The notes: a model not told the origin generated them from the sequence alone. A stretch of 64,000 nt of DNA from Sipunculus nudus (GCA_026874595.1 CM049320.1:12961488-13025487); one strand, 5' to 3'. Shown: positions 1 through 11,357, counted from the stretch's first letter. Made by a program: numbers and translations.

Positions 1-300
1 CAGATGACTTACAATCAGCACCGACATACATCATGTATTAATCAGGCGAGCGAGAGCGTACATAGCTATTTATGACACATGTATACCAACCAGGACTAAC
101 GTGGCGAGAGGCTAAATAAAACTTTTTGATTTTAGCTTATTCACTTTCTGTGCCTTTTTTTTCAAGTTATTCATCATAATTTCAGTTTTGAAATTTTCTG
201 GAGAATGATTATATATTTTAATCATAACTTTGTGTGCGGGAGTAGTAATGCACCGGGTTTTGTAACAGGACTATTCATATGTATAATTTCATGTTTACAA
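1..300. repeat. Fragment of long dispersed repeat R1
   Basis: This stretch matches, with many changes, the sequence at about 29,590-29,900. Shared pieces include agatgactaacaatc, a ...gcgagc..agagcgtacat.gctattta... block and ttattcactttctgtgc. It is a diverged copy of the same repeat family that is tandemly arranged at 29-36 kb. No coding potential was seen. Confidence 0.6.
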
Positions 301-1159
301 AAGAGGACAGCGTTTAAAAGTTCCTCCGTCCGAGTTTAGTCGGCAAGCAAACTTGTAACCTTTATCTGAATAAAATCACGGTATAACCGTTCATCGGGTT
401 GGGGGATGTTTTAAATAAGACAAGGAATGTTGTCTCATTTCTTTTAGATACAGTAGGATACTGTCTCAATAAGTTTTGTACTTAAATTTTACAGTTATGT
501 TGTAGCGCTGTGCTTCTTGAGAGAAATTCATACATAGGTATGTTTACCTTGCAGACCTGATCAGTGATGGTGTTAACTTTGCGAACGCGGAGGACGCGGG
601 GGCATTCAGATTTTAATACATCTTTGACTTGTTACACATAATTATTTTTGGTAGACGAATAAAGGCTAGATTGATGTAAGGAAGATATGAAAGATGATTT
701 AAATGTATTTTTGAAGGCTAGGCAGCTATTTGTAAAGAATGAAGGTAATATGCATACCTCCAAAGGGAGAGGGAGTCCCTTAAGAAAAGAAGGGGGGGGG
801 GGTTCCTGGTCGCAATCATTGGTCTTAAAACCTTAACAAAAGTTTGCGGCGGCTATAAAAACCCTGGACCCTCTGGACACCCTCCCGCTGATATGCTTCT
901 GCCATTATTGCATACTGACATAAGAAATGAGTACCAAGGGATCAAGAGTCACCTGTTTTTCACAGTAACTGACTAAAAAACAGAGTCAAATGTTAGTTAT
1001 AACATACTGACTGCTGGGTTTATTCATGTGCACAATACACCTGAATCCCGCACTTGAGGTTAGGCGACTGTGTGAAAAAGAAGCGACGATGCAGGCATTA
1101 TTGATTTTGCCGAAGGCACTTCAGCTGTTTTGGCAATTTAATAAGCACGCAAAATTCAG
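301..1159. other. No gene recognised
   Basis: AT-rich non-coding sequence with a poly-G run near 791-800. Nothing was identified on either strand. Confidence 0.5.
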
Positions 1160-1312
1160 TCAAAATAATGTGTACTGTACAAATAATTTTTTCTCATATC
1201 GGTGATCAAACTGTGGGGACAATATCCTTGAAAATGAGGTTTAGCACAGTACTATACGCAAGGCGGTTTGAGAGAACACTGTGGAAAAAAGTGGACCAAC
1301 TTCTTTATATAA

Positions 1313-1313
<1 letters not shown>
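1160..1313. repeat. Dispersed repeat ending in (TA)n, copy 1
   Basis: This is homologous to about 23,775-23,933. Shared words include tctcatatcgg, atgaggt.tagcacagt.ttatacgcaa.gcggttt and agagaaca.tg. Both copies run directly into a long (TA)n tract in the same orientation, so the tract appears to be part of the element end. Confidence 0.6.

Positions 1314-1370
<57 letters not shown>
1314..1370. repeat. (TA)n microsatellite
   Basis: About 57 bp of uninterrupted TA dinucleotides. It creates false Ile-Tyr frames on both strands. Confidence 0.97.
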
Positions 1371-1373
<3 letters not shown>

Positions 1374-1474
1374 ACGGTCCAGCTCCGTGCGGGGCTCAGA
1401 CCGATGTTGCGGGAAGCGACCACTCTCCGAACCTCTCAGAAAAAAAGGACAAAGGGCGATAAATCCTTTAATAG

Positions 1475-1814
1475 ACCTGATGAAAATAGACCAGTGTATA
1501 GTGAAACGTGTGGTTTCTACAAAGTCCTATGGCAGAGTGTTATATACACAGTTACTTGATGAACATTAATACTAGCGGTCAAAATATAACATATGAGCGA
1601 TACAGAGTTAAAACACATAGAAAACAGCTTTACAAAACACTTAAATATGACTCTGCCGGTTACTGGATGAAATATAGGAAGAAAAGGAAGTAAATGACTG
1701 AAATTAGCAAGGCAACTCTAAGGAGCTAAAGGAATGAAACAATTTCTCACCTGATGATAATAGACCAGTGTATAGTGTAACGTGTGGTTTCTACAAAGTC
1801 CTATGGCAGAGTGA
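1475..1814. repeat. Pair of about 64-bp direct repeats
   Basis: Positions 1475-1539 and 1751-1814 carry the same sequence with only a few changes. They share the words agaccagtgtatagtg and acgtgtggtttctacaaag. The repeats are separated by about 210 bp and the function is unknown. Confidence 0.8.
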
Positions 1815-2057
1815 CGGCTAAACGGACTTCTGGTCCGGGGTTTTCGCCACTCTGCACACTGTCAGGTTTTAGTTTGTTTGTTAATGAAGCTTATTTAAAT
1901 AATTAAAATAACATAAGCCGGACTTAACAACAAATAAGCGGGTCGTTGACAATCACTCATTTTAGCAATCAGTTTAAACAAAACACTGTTATGTCGGTCT
2001 GGTCCTGGCGATGCAAGAAACACTTTTGTCCCGACGATGTAAGAAACCAATACCCAT

Positions 2058-2060
<3 letters not shown>

Positions 2061-2120
<60 letters not shown>
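2061..2120. repeat. (TA)n microsatellite
   Basis: About 60 bp of TA dinucleotides. Confidence 0.97.
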
Positions 2121-2519
2121 TGTGGAAGTGGTTCTGTTGGCGGGGTTTTAATTTTCGCGCTTTTCTTAGCAGGAGCTCGGTTGCGCTCAATTAAAAACTT
2201 GCGTTATTTCGTTGTTCTCTTTCGCCGCTTGGAAGACTTCAGCGTTTTCACCCCACACAGTCACGTGGGTCTGGTAATCACTCCTTATAGGATTGCTTGA
2301 GTTGAGGCGTTTTCATCCAGAGTTTTCATATGTCATATAAGAGTTCATAGCAAGTAATATTTCAGTTGAAATCCCCTCCGATATATAATGATTTGGAAAT
2401 ACAACTGTTAAACAAGAAGCCTTTGAAGACCTTTTGAACTCCCCTCCCAACTTCTTTGAGTTTCGACGGATGTGAGAGCCAGAGGGTCAGGGCACAAATC
2501 TTAACTGTTGGACCCAGAA

Positions 2520-3260
2520 ACTGCTCATTTAATATAAAGAGATATTGAATAATCTCCTTGGAAACCTGATATTAGGCCACTGTGACCTATATTTTGCAAG
2601 ATATGAGAAAACATGATTTGAGTAACCTGATGGGCGGACATTGTATAAGTAATTCCTCGAATCTTCACCTTGCCTAGGAAATCTCTTTGGAAACCTGAAA
2701 ATAGGTCACGCCGGCACGATGACATTTTCTGCGAGCCACTGGCCAAAATCATAATTTTGAGCACTCAAACTGTCACACAGGGCACATATCTTAATTGCTG
2801 GGCCTAGAACATTCTAACATGACATCTAGGAATGCATTGGTAAAATCTCATTGGAAGCCTGAAATATGGTCTCTGGAAACTTTTTGTGCGAGCTATGTGA
2901 AAGAACATGATCTGAACACCTCAGAGTCAGAGAAACTCGAATTGTAGCAGTTGGGCCTACAACACTTCTGAAATTGAATCTAGGTTTTACTGGTAAAATC
3001 TTATTGGAAACCCTTAAACAAGGTCTATTATTTTCTAGAACTATCGGCAAAAAACATCGATTTCAGCACTGTGGCCACAACCAGGTAACTAATGACAAAA
3101 CCTACGAGTTGAAATGTAGCTTAAATAACAACGTATTTATACACTTGGTTGTGTTGACAATATTAGTTTATATATATCATTTATGATATAGAAGCGTACG
3201 ATTGATGAGACTTTGAATGGTTGAAGAATTGTTCCCTGTGTCTAGAGTGACTAAGGTAAC
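2520..3260. repeat. Dispersed repeat R2, internally repetitive (about 150-bp units)
   Basis: Phrases such as 'gaaa.cctgaaataggtcac', 'gatatgagaaaacatgatttga' and 'cacagggcacata.cttaa.tgctgg' recur every 150 bp or so. The same order of units is found at 36,960-37,830. Both copies end in ggttgaagaa..gttccct.tgtc.agagtgac. Short frames on either strand are not conserved between copies, so I regard this as non-coding repeat. Confidence 0.65.
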
Positions 3261-4080
3261 TTTCGATAGGAGTACAGATTCAGACCATCTCTCTAGGATC
3301 TCGGATCCTGCTACGAGGGTCGCACTCGCTGGGTTTAACCTAGGGGATGTCCAAGAGAGCCCCGGCAGGTAGACTGAAATGCAGAATCACTTTAAGTCAT
3401 TTCTTAAAGCGTAGCTCTGAAATTCGTCTGAAATTCACTGAAGAAGAAAGGAGTCACGACAGCTTGCTTTGTATAATTTTTGGTGTTAAGACAATCTTCT
3501 CGTAGCCAACCTTTATTTTCTTTTTGGCATTGTTCCTTTGTAGCTGCCTCTTTGGACTGATGCGGAGATTTCATTACTCTGTTATCCTGTATATTCTTAA
3601 GTGATAACATATTTGATGATTGGTCATTGCTTTGAGCGCGGGTGCACCCGTGACGTTTAATTACGGGCTGCTAGGCGGAAAGCTTCGCAAATAAAGGGAT
3701 GGTCGTGAGCTGCGCAGGTCTGAAGAAGCATTTGGCAGTTGTTGTTTGACTTGTCTTCTCCCTACCTGCCAATGATACCTTCGGATGCTGAGTCATCCAT
3801 TAAAATCGCCAAGGAATATAATCTTGTAAGTACATTTTAATGAGTACATTAACACAGCTCCAAAAATTTATGGTCTGACATTCTCATTCTACGAAATATA
3901 TACCCAACAAGGACAGTTTTAATGTATTTTTGGTAATTATTTATATAACAATGCAAATAGAAGAAACGCATGTGATCAGTACCCCTTCCATATGCGATTA
4001 ACCTTACTCTGAGGGGGATGTAACAGCTGGTCATCAGTAATGCTCACGTCGGCGACCATCTGGTGCTCAGTTTATTTTTG
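3261..4080. other. No gene recognised
   Basis: Unique-looking AT-rich sequence. Short frames lack recognisable domains or good splice contexts. Confidence 0.4.
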
Positions 4081-4104
4081 TCGGATTAATGATACATGGA
4101 TGAC

Positions 4105-4370
4105 CGGCTTCTCTGGTCTACAGTAAAGGACAGGGCTCAAAGCCGAGGAATCTCAGCCGAGGAGCAGTTCTCTCAAAAATAAAACAGAATCAGTGATAGT
4201 GCTCTGGTGGCCATACTTGATATTAGACTGGTCTATAATTCCATAAGACTATAGTCAGTTTTTTTCTGATCGGGCTCCACCTAGGGTGGGCGCTTTGCAG
4301 GCCAAATGGCAGGTCTGTCCTTCACAGTCGTGTCATCACAAAAGAGTGGGCCTTTCGGGGCCTCATTATC
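4105..4370 (+). mobile_element. Degenerate SINE related to the one at 27.4 kb
   Basis: The head (ggctcaaagccgagg.a..tc..agccgagg) resembles the tRNA-derived head of the SINE at 27,430. The tail (cacctagggtgggcgctttgcaggc... and gggcctttcgggg) resembles its body. About 85 bp between them is instead shared with 40,837-40,920. This looks like a decayed or composite copy. Confidence 0.5.
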
Positions 4371-4562
4371 TTTATTGTTTTTTTTCTCAAGGTTCAGGAC
4401 TGTATAACGTTAAGATTCATTTAGTCAAAATGCTCAATGCATCTTAAAGACTTGAAACAACAGTCACCATAAAAAACGAATAAGATATATAAAGTAGTCT
4501 AATGGTTTAAGGGTTAAATATGAAGTCATTCTCTCCCTCTCTCTTTATACATTTATATATGC

Positions 4563-4673
<111 letters not shown>

Positions 4674-4739
4674 ATTTGGAGGGGCACTTTAAAAAAAAAA
4701 CTAATTTACTCATCTACCTCCCCTTCCCACCAAATGGAA

Positions 4740-5935
4740 CACTCGGTGCTTGACATCAACTAAACGTTCTCTAGCGACAGTGGTTCTTTGATAAATGAAC
4801 AATTTAAAACATCTTTACCTGATTAAAGTATCAGAATGTGTCTACGTTTATGATCTGAAACAAATCGTCCAGATATAGTGATAATTTAACTGTAGATTTT
4901 ACGGCTGTTAATTGCGTGTGTTAAGTCGCATATAATTTGTGAGTTAAAACCAACCCAGAAATGTTTATATATTGCTGGCTGTTTACTAGTTATTGCAAGA
5001 GAAACCCAACCTATTTCAGTATCAACCAGGAAATCCAGGCCTATTAGTGTGAGCCGCCATCTGCTGGCACAACGGATAACTATCCGTTCCGTCATTAGAT
5101 CTGATGCTCGCGTGAACACGTGACTCCATACAAATTAATGCAAGCCAGTTACAAGCAAGTTGACGGGAAAAAGGTAAAGCAATAAACAGCAAATCAAACG
5201 TTATAACTTGAAAACTGCATCTGCCATACAACAATCACGCATTTCTACTTATAAAGCTATTAATAAGTTGTAATATTGGGTCTGTCAGCATAACTCTTAA
5301 CAGTTACATGCGAGGAATTTGCACCAATGGCAAAAAAGTTAATTTTAATGTAATATTACAACTAATTTTTTGAACAAAATCAATTTTACTAAGTGTTATA
5401 CAAGAAAAATAAACATATAACACACTGCATTTTTTTTTTATCTATATCTTTATGATAATTCAAAAAGTCAAAGTTTCTTTACACGCAGTTTTAGTTGCCT
5501 AAAATATGTTATAAATATTTGTAAAGATAACACGTCTTTTGCAAACTAATATAATCCAATCCGATTTGAAATGTGAAAAGTTTATTATAAACAATGCAAT
5601 CTCTGTCTATCATCCTGCAAGGGGTAGTTTATGCTTTATATTTTTTTATTAGCTTGTGAAGACTCTGCACATAGACTGTCCATATATAGACTCTCAATGG
5701 AAATATCAGCGACGTAACCCGGTATAGCTAACGCTATGTGTATTGTACATTTCATGAAAACAGGGAGTTTTACAATGAAACTCAAGCGACCGGATGGGCT
5801 ACAGAAGCAGAATATTGGTTCTCTCCTCTTAGTATAGAAGAAAGTTAAAAGACCCCTGCGGGAACAGCCATTCTCTTTAAAATCTGATAGACGCAGGTAT
5901 CATGGCATAGGATGCCGCCATTCTCTGTGCCAACC
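4740..5935. other. No gene recognised
   Basis: AT-rich sequence. Nothing was identified on either strand. Confidence 0.4.
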
Positions 5936-5939
5936 AGAG

Positions 5940-6820
5940 GAATGCAAGCGTGTTATTTAAAACTGAAAGTTATTAAGGCAACTACCATTTGTTATCTTAC
6001 CTGGGTTGATCTGATTTTCATTTTTTTTTAGGTTTGAAAAAGAGTTTCCGTCCCTTAGATTTTTTATGTCTTTAAAACAAAAGGCTAAAAAAGTCAAAGT
6101 AGATATCCACTTATACCAAGAAATAGCAGGAAAAGGCGAACATATGTAATTTCATTCACATCATTATTATGCAAGTGGTCACGTCGGTTTTCATCTTGCC
6201 CTCTCATGGAGGCAGGTCTGGCCTTTATTTAGCAGGGGGCAGTTTTTTTTCGTCGGATTATTGCCACATGGATATTTACATTTTGTAGTAGGAGGGAGAG
6301 CCAACCACACCAAACCGCTAGTGTTTCCATGAAAATCCGCATCCTGATTACTTCCTTCACGGTATTATCATATTTCAATTCAACGAAAGAATGCAAGAGT
6401 ATAATTTTAAACTTAAAGTTATTAAGGTAACTAACATTTAATTTTTTACCTTGGTTGATCCAATTTTCTTTTTCAGGTTTAAAAAGGAAATTTCGTCAGA
6501 ACCAGTCTGAATGCATGTGATGTCACTATAGCTCGACACTATCAAAGTCCCTTAGATTTTTAATATCTTTAAAACGAAAGGCTAAAAGACACTTTTAGAA
6601 CTCACAATTAAAATTTCAGTTAATCTGTTAACAAGTATGCACTTTTTCTTGCAGATGCATATTAAAACACGAAAGACGTATCTTTATATCATTTTATTTG
6701 TATAGCAATATATTCATACATCACGAAAGTCACTCGAAAAATCAAAGTAGATATCAAAATACCACGATATAACAGGAAAATGCAAACATAATTTCATTCA
6801 CATCATTATTATACATTCGG
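5940..6820. repeat. Local direct duplication
   Basis: The segment 5940-6172 recurs at 6388-6595 plus 6742-6820 with moderate divergence. Shared words include aaagttattaaggcaact, ttgatc..attttc and tttcattcacatcattatta. The second copy carries about 145 bp extra between the two matching blocks. Confidence 0.7.
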
Positions 6821-6829
6821 AAACTTGTT

Positions 6830-7480
6830 CATACAATATAATGAAGAACAACATATATATAGTAAAAGCAAGTGCTATGTATCATTATTGCATTTTCGTG
6901 AATATTTGTCAAAGCCTTTTACTTAAGCGCCCGTAGAATAATAGATTCATAAGCGCTTTGAGTGACAATAAATGATATTAAATGAACAAGCCATTGCAGG
7001 AACGCCCATCAGAGGTACATGGGCATTAGCGAGGGTTTCTAACCATAACTCTTTACCACTTTAACAGTTGTATTATCTATAATTATGATTTAAAGGCCCT
7101 GTGGCCAGATCACTGTACGTCCTTTAAATCCTGGTTATCATCTTTATTAATCTCATACATGCAAATCATCGTGCATCTCTCAGTTCCTGATATGTGTAAG
7201 TGTTCTGCCTTGTAGCAGTATCAATCGTTTCGTACAGGTTTGCCGAATAATTAACGCAAGAGTTGTACCACCGCCGTAAGATTATGCCCGAGCGACCACG
7301 CTGCTAAATGAAGTTTCCACAGTTTGCTCTGTTATTTTATTTATTCTTACTTCTGTCCGATAATTTGTTGCGTCAGCTGACTCCTGGAAAATACAGGATT
7401 GGTGCATTTACATAATGTACAGGGAGAGCAAGCCTGCGTCATCCATCATACCAAACCGTGTTAATATATTTAATATACAT
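6830..7480. other. No gene recognised
   Basis: AT-rich intergenic or downstream sequence with no recognisable feature. Confidence 0.4.
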
Positions 7481-7490
7481 GGGGGATCGT

Positions 7491-8080
7491 CAATCAGAAA
7501 ACAAAATGAAAATTCGTCTCATAAATTACACAGATACACCATTTTAATTCTGAACGGATCATGAGAAATAATTAATAAAACGTTAAGCAGATGTTGTGAA
7601 GCCTATATATTCACGCCATCTGTAGTGAAAGCAGTGTATAAGTTACTGAATTCTATATGGTGGTATATCGGCAGTATAGGGACAAAATAAAGTCTGATCA
7701 TGGCATCTAAAGCCGACAGATTCGTTAATATCTTTTCCGGAATCACTGCGAGAAGTGTTTCCCCATAAGGAATCTATATATACCAGATGGCTTTAAGCGC
7801 GTTTATCTTTGTATATCTCTGTGTCGTCAGATAATACATTTTGCTCATTGCAGTATCTTTAAACTTTACTTCTTACCTTCTTCTATTTTAGCTCATTCTC
7901 GTCTTCTGTTGAAGAAATATGATAGATTTAGGCGTTGTTTCAGAAAAAAAGATGCAATATTGTTTTACTGAACCGTTTTTGTAAACGTGGAGTATATAAG
8001 TGTAACAAATTAATCCATTTACTGGATAATGTTAATCCAATTATTTGATAATGTTCACTTAATACTATACTCTAGTTAGA
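7491..8080 (-). pseudogene. Decayed tandem copy of the receptor 3' end (microexon, terminal exon, 3' UTR)
   Basis: This segment is a diverged direct copy of 8092-9040. It retains the counterpart of the 26-nt microexon (about 7876-7905, still flanked by AG and GTAAG). It also retains the terminal exon with the stop codon in the same place (7793-7795). However, the microexon copy contains an in-frame TGA, and the acceptor base before the terminal exon is no longer AG. The reading frame near the stop still parallels the intact copy (ending YKDKRA versus YKDKRV). I infer a dead 3' end left by tandem duplication. Confidence 0.55.
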
Positions 8081-8124
8081 TATTCATCATACAAATCAGA
8101 AAACTAAATAAATATTCGTCTTTT

Positions 8125-8405
8125 AAATTACACAGATACACCATTTTATTCCTCAAAGGATCATGAGAAATAATTAATAAAACGTTAAGCAGCTGTTGTG
8201 AAACCTATTTATTCACCCCATCTGTAGTGAAAGCAGTGTATAAGTTCCTGTATTATATATGGTGGTCTATCGGCAGTATAAGGAACAAAATAAAGTCTGC
8301 AACCATTAAACATGGCATCTAAAGCAGACAGATTCGTGAATGTCTTTTCCGGAATCACTGCGGAAAAGTATTTTCCCATAAAAGATCTATATATACCAGA
8401 TGGCT
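8125..8405 (-). promoter_or_regulatory. 3' UTR and polyadenylation signals of the receptor gene
   Basis: Downstream of the stop at 8406, the minus strand carries AATAAA at 8208-8213 and again at 8145-8150. The same stretch is duplicated at 7520-7790. The transcript probably ends near 8120-8200. Confidence 0.5.
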
Positions 8406-8458
8406 TTAAACGCGTTTATCTTTGTATTTCCCTGTGTCGTCATACAATACATTATGCT
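8406..8458 (-). CDS. Terminal cytoplasmic exon of FTP/EGF receptor (predicted)
   Basis: Reading the minus strand, an AG acceptor at 8460-8459 opens a 53-nt coding stretch. It completes a split codon (phase 1) and ends in TAA at 8408-8406. The residues are EHNVLYDDTGKYKDKRV, a short, charged tail with tyrosines. The acceptor phase fits the donor of the 26-nt microexon at 8848. The stop position is preserved in the duplicated copy at 7793, which supports a real coding end. The link to the transmembrane exon is inferred from strand, order and phase only. No known cytoplasmic motif is recognised. Confidence 0.4.
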
Positions 8459-8847
8459 CTATGTAGTATCTTTAAACTTCACCTCTTCTCTCAACAAATT
8501 TTATCAGGTGTTTTTTTTTTATTTTTGCCTAAGCCTTGAGCATAAGCGTTCATTCTCGTTCGTGTGTTTGTGTGCGTGTAACGCAGTCATGAACGCAATC
8601 TCATGCGATTATCATGGCATTTCAGTAATAAACCAATTAAGAATCGATTGGATTTAGGTATGGATCCAGAACATGATCCGGATTATGGAACGTTATCAAA
8701 CTATGTTCACAAATGTAGAGTCACTTTAGCACGAATAAACCCCGGAGTGTAGGCCGAATCAGTGAATGGCGGAGGCTTGCATTCGTTAAAAGGGAGATTT
8801 CTAATAAGTTTTGTATAATTAGGTTAGTATATAGCTTTAATTCTTAC

Positions 8848-8873
8848 CTTCAGATAAATGCCATGTTCGTTTT
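8848..8873 (-). CDS. 26-nt microexon after the transmembrane exon (predicted)
   Basis: It is bounded on the minus strand by a strong acceptor (TTTCTTCAACAG) and a strong donor (GTAAGAATT). It starts in phase 2 and ends in phase 1. This matches the donor of the transmembrane exon at 9148 and the acceptor of the terminal exon at 8458. The joined tail is basic just after the membrane (RHRKRTWH), as expected for a type I receptor stop-transfer sequence. The assignment rests on splice signals and phase only. Confidence 0.4.
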
Positions 8874-9147
8874 CTGTTGAAGAAACATGATAGATTTAGG
8901 CGTTGTTTCAGAAAAAAAGATACAATATTGTTTTACTGAACCGTTTTTGTATATGTGGAGTATATAAGTGTAACGAATTGGTCCATTTACTGGATAATGT
9001 TAATCCATTTACTGGATAATGTTTACTTTATACTAAACTCTTGTTAGATATTCATTATACAACTTTCAAAACATGTGTACCACTAAGGCTGAGGAATGTC
9101 AGTTTATTCACTTTATTCTCATATTGCCCATAATCACAATCTCATAC

Positions 9148-9250
9148 CTGTGTCTACATTTACAGTAAAGTGCCGCGATCAAGGTGCAGATCACCGCCCC
9201 TGCTACCACGAGACCAATTACAATTGAGATACCGACGGATAATCCTGGGG
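9148..9250 (-). CDS. Transmembrane exon of a type I receptor
   Basis: This 103-nt minus-strand exon lies between acceptor TTCTTTTAG and donor AG|GTATGAG. Its translation starts PGLSVGISIVIGLVVAGAVI and continues through a hydrophobic run of about 25 residues. It ends in the basic, cysteine-containing YCKCRHR, a classic single-pass helix plus stop-transfer. It begins in phase 1, matching the phase-1 donors of the EGF exons upstream on the same strand at 11,947 and beyond. I infer that it anchors the FTP/EGF ectodomain in the plasma membrane. It could belong to another minus-strand gene, since about 2.7 kb of repeats separates it from the nearest EGF exon. Confidence 0.6.
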
Positions 9251-9481
9251 CTAAAAGAATCAAAATAATGTACGCGCACCTGATACATGTGAATATGTGA
9301 AAATAAGAAATTATGTAAAAAATATGAATGATAAAATTGACTCTAACATCTTGTATTTTCTGGATATTCTGGATATTCATGATTACATTTATGTAGTGAT
9401 CAGAATATGCTTTAATATTTGAGTATGTTGCACCCCTTACAACATTAGTTTTGAGGTGTCATTTGATAGAGTTATTTTCAG

Positions 9482-9649
9482 CTTTCATATGAGAAGTTTC
9501 CAAGAGAGGAGGATAAACAGTTACAACTAGATGGAAACACTCAAGCACCAGTACAGGACTCGCCTGTACCAGTTTCATCGATTAAAACCTCGCACCTTAA
9601 TCAATTACGGTCAGACGTAATCCAGTGCGTGAAAGAAGGAAACGAGTAA
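9482..9649 (+). CDS. Possible plus-strand terminal exon, unknown protein
   Basis: After a pyrimidine-rich acceptor (gagttattttcag), 55 codons are open and end at TAA 9647-9649. The product is hydrophilic and rich in Glu, Gln, Pro and Ser (for example KFPREEDKQLQLDGNTQAP), like a cytoplasmic tail. No upstream plus-strand exon was found and no domain is recognised. It sits just upstream of, and opposite in strand to, the receptor transmembrane exon. It may be chance. Confidence 0.25.
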   Translation, partial: LSYEKFPREEDKQLQLDGNTQAPVQDSPVPVSSIKTSHLNQLRSDVIQCVKEGNE

Positions 9650-9934
9650 AGTTTTAAGACTTTGTGAAAGATATGTGTACTAGCTGTTGTTCTATGTGTC
9701 CTATTATCCAATAATAAGTTTACAGTATTACCTTATATACTGCGAAACCTAAAACTAACTCGGAACACGGAAGATTCATAGTAAAACTCTATAAGTAAAT
9801 AACATATTGTAAATGCTCACAATGAAATATTGCCCAGAAATGGTAATGTTTTCCTACTTGTACAACTGACTTGTTATCTTTTATAGTTACCGGTTTCCAG
9901 TGGACAATGGTATTTCGAAAGGGGGTACATGTCA

Positions 9935-10110
9935 GATATGGAATGCGCACCGTACACTGGCGCCGCCTGTCGGGACTTCGTGTGAGTATCCGGGAATCAC
10001 GTGTCGTGTGTGATGAAAGTTATTTGTGTAGTACCAAGATGGCTTCCGGTCCGTGATTATAGGTTAGAGTGACCTTTCACCGGTTCGGTCAAAGTCGGAT
10101 CATTTTGTGG
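9935..10110. repeat. Dispersed repeat R3, copy 1
   Basis: It matches 20,115-20,290 with moderate divergence. Shared words include aatgcgcac.gtac.ctggc, ccgcctgt.gggact and accaagatggcttccg.tcc. Identity is unknown. A short methionine frame at the shared atggcttccg is not conserved. Confidence 0.65.
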
Positions 10111-10547
10111 CGTCAAGAGTGAACAGGAATTAAAAATTGCAGGGCAGCAGAGAATATTAAGCATAATTCTTTCCAGATCATGGGAGATAGGAGACTTTTA
10201 CGAATATTTTATTCCCAGCAGTATTCCCTTATTTTAGTGCTATTTGACGTGATTGAATGTGTCAATCTTGATGATGTGTGCATGAGTCGGTAGGTGGCAA
10301 CATCTGTGGAAAATAATAGAAGCTGGCCTGCAGCGGAAAAATGAGATTCGGAACCCCCAATATTTCTGGACTAAAATAAAATTTCAGATGTTACTCTTGA
10401 GTTTGATGCCGAATATTCGAGAGAAAAACAGTTTCACAGTGACCCCAACATGTGCACCTTATATGATAATATAGAGGGCCTAGAAATACGTCCCTCTAAC
10501 CAATAGGTGTATTTTCAGGAAAGATAACTGTCTCTTTAATTGTAATT

Positions 10548-10662
10548 GAGTACGGACAAAGCGCCATTCCTATACCTCAGTTGACTTTCAATCAGTATTT
10601 TAAAAATGTTGCAGGTGTAATCCTGTATTTATCTGGTTATTTATTATATAGTATCTCTTGAC

Positions 10663-10665
<3 letters not shown>
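10548..10665. repeat. Dispersed repeat R4, copy 1
   Basis: It matches about 22,590-22,725. Shared words include acggacaaagcgcca.tcc, tatacct.agttgactttca and agtatctctt.act. Part of the same family end (gacggacaaag) also appears near 58,565. Confidence 0.6.
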
Positions 10666-10700
<35 letters not shown>

Positions 10701-10732
10701 ATTATATATATATATATATATTTTATATATAA

Positions 10733-10770
<38 letters not shown>
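10661..10770. repeat. (TA)n microsatellite, interrupted
   Basis: About 110 bp of TA-rich simple sequence with TTA and AAAT interruptions. Confidence 0.95.
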
Positions 10771-10773
<3 letters not shown>

Positions 10774-10803
10774 TGTATTTGTAGCCATGCTGGTTCATTG
10801 TTT

Positions 10804-10878
10804 TATAGATGGAAAGGGTATACACAGAAAAGTGGTTCCCACTGGCAGTGAACCACTTTTCTGTGTATACCCTTTCCA

Positions 10879-10884
<6 letters not shown>
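10804..10884. repeat. Near-perfect long hairpin next to (TA)n
   Basis: A 35-nt arm at 10,804-10,838 (core gatggaaagggtatacacag) is followed by its reverse complement at 10,850-10,884. The short loop itself contains CACTGgCAGTG. The right arm runs straight into a (TA)n tract (10,880-10,922), and another TA tract lies just left at 10,740-10,770. It is best read as a foldback or terminal-inverted-repeat mobile element remnant. Confidence 0.85.

Positions 10885-10922
<38 letters not shown>
10880..10922. repeat. (TA)n microsatellite
   Basis: About 43 bp of TA repeats abutting the hairpin at 10,804-10,884. Confidence 0.95.
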
Positions 10923-10927
<5 letters not shown>

Positions 10928-10989
10928 AGTGTATGCTTGCGAAACGAATCCAATATTGCTCTATCAACTTGATGCTAAGAGCTGGTAAT

Positions 10990-11193
10990 TATTTTAGTAA
11001 ATGGTCAGTTACGTATAAACACGTGTTTTCATGCTATCGCAATCATAAGATGTGGTCTGATAACGGACGGTTGGTGTTGACTATGACTGAGTGCGTCAAT
11101 GGATAATTACATAATTACATCAACAATCAGTTAACAGATCACATTTAATGGCGATAGCGTTAAACACGTGTAATTTGCAACTTATCATTTCCG

Positions 11194-11197
<4 letters not shown>
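10990..11197. mobile_element. Foldback/MITE-like element between (TA)n tracts
   Basis: Left arm 11,017-11,080 (with acacgtgtttt..atgctatcgc and atgtggtctgataac) is imperfectly complementary to 11,095-11,185. The element ends in a (TA)n tract. A relative lies at 48,240-48,481 and a copy at 14,851-14,994. The left breakpoint of the 3.8-kb tandem duplication falls inside this palindrome (near 11,050). Confidence 0.6.

Positions 11198-11246
<49 letters not shown>
11197..11246. repeat. (TA)n microsatellite
   Basis: About 50 bp. It lengthens to about 70 bp in the duplicated copy at 14,994. Confidence 0.95.
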
Positions 11247-11247
<1 letters not shown>

Positions 11248-11357
11248 ATATATCAAGGCCTTAGTCGCAGGGAAAAAGGTCAGGGGTAAGTCCTAATGTT
11301 TACAAATAGTACCCCCTTCAAACAGATCACGAGTATAGGTCATGGATCAGAAGTATA

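Noticed and set aside
1168-1559. Frames of alternating Ile-Tyr (also at 2.0, 4.6, 10.7, 23.9, 24.8, 36.8 and 48.5 kb)
   Set aside because: They are translations of (TA)n microsatellites, open on both strands, with no other protein signal.
8312-8657. Plus-strand frames that look like a signal peptide (MALNAFIFVFPCVV)
   Set aside because: The minus strand in the same place carries a terminal exon with a conserved stop and poly-A signals. The duplicate at 7,790 breaks the plus-strand frame early.
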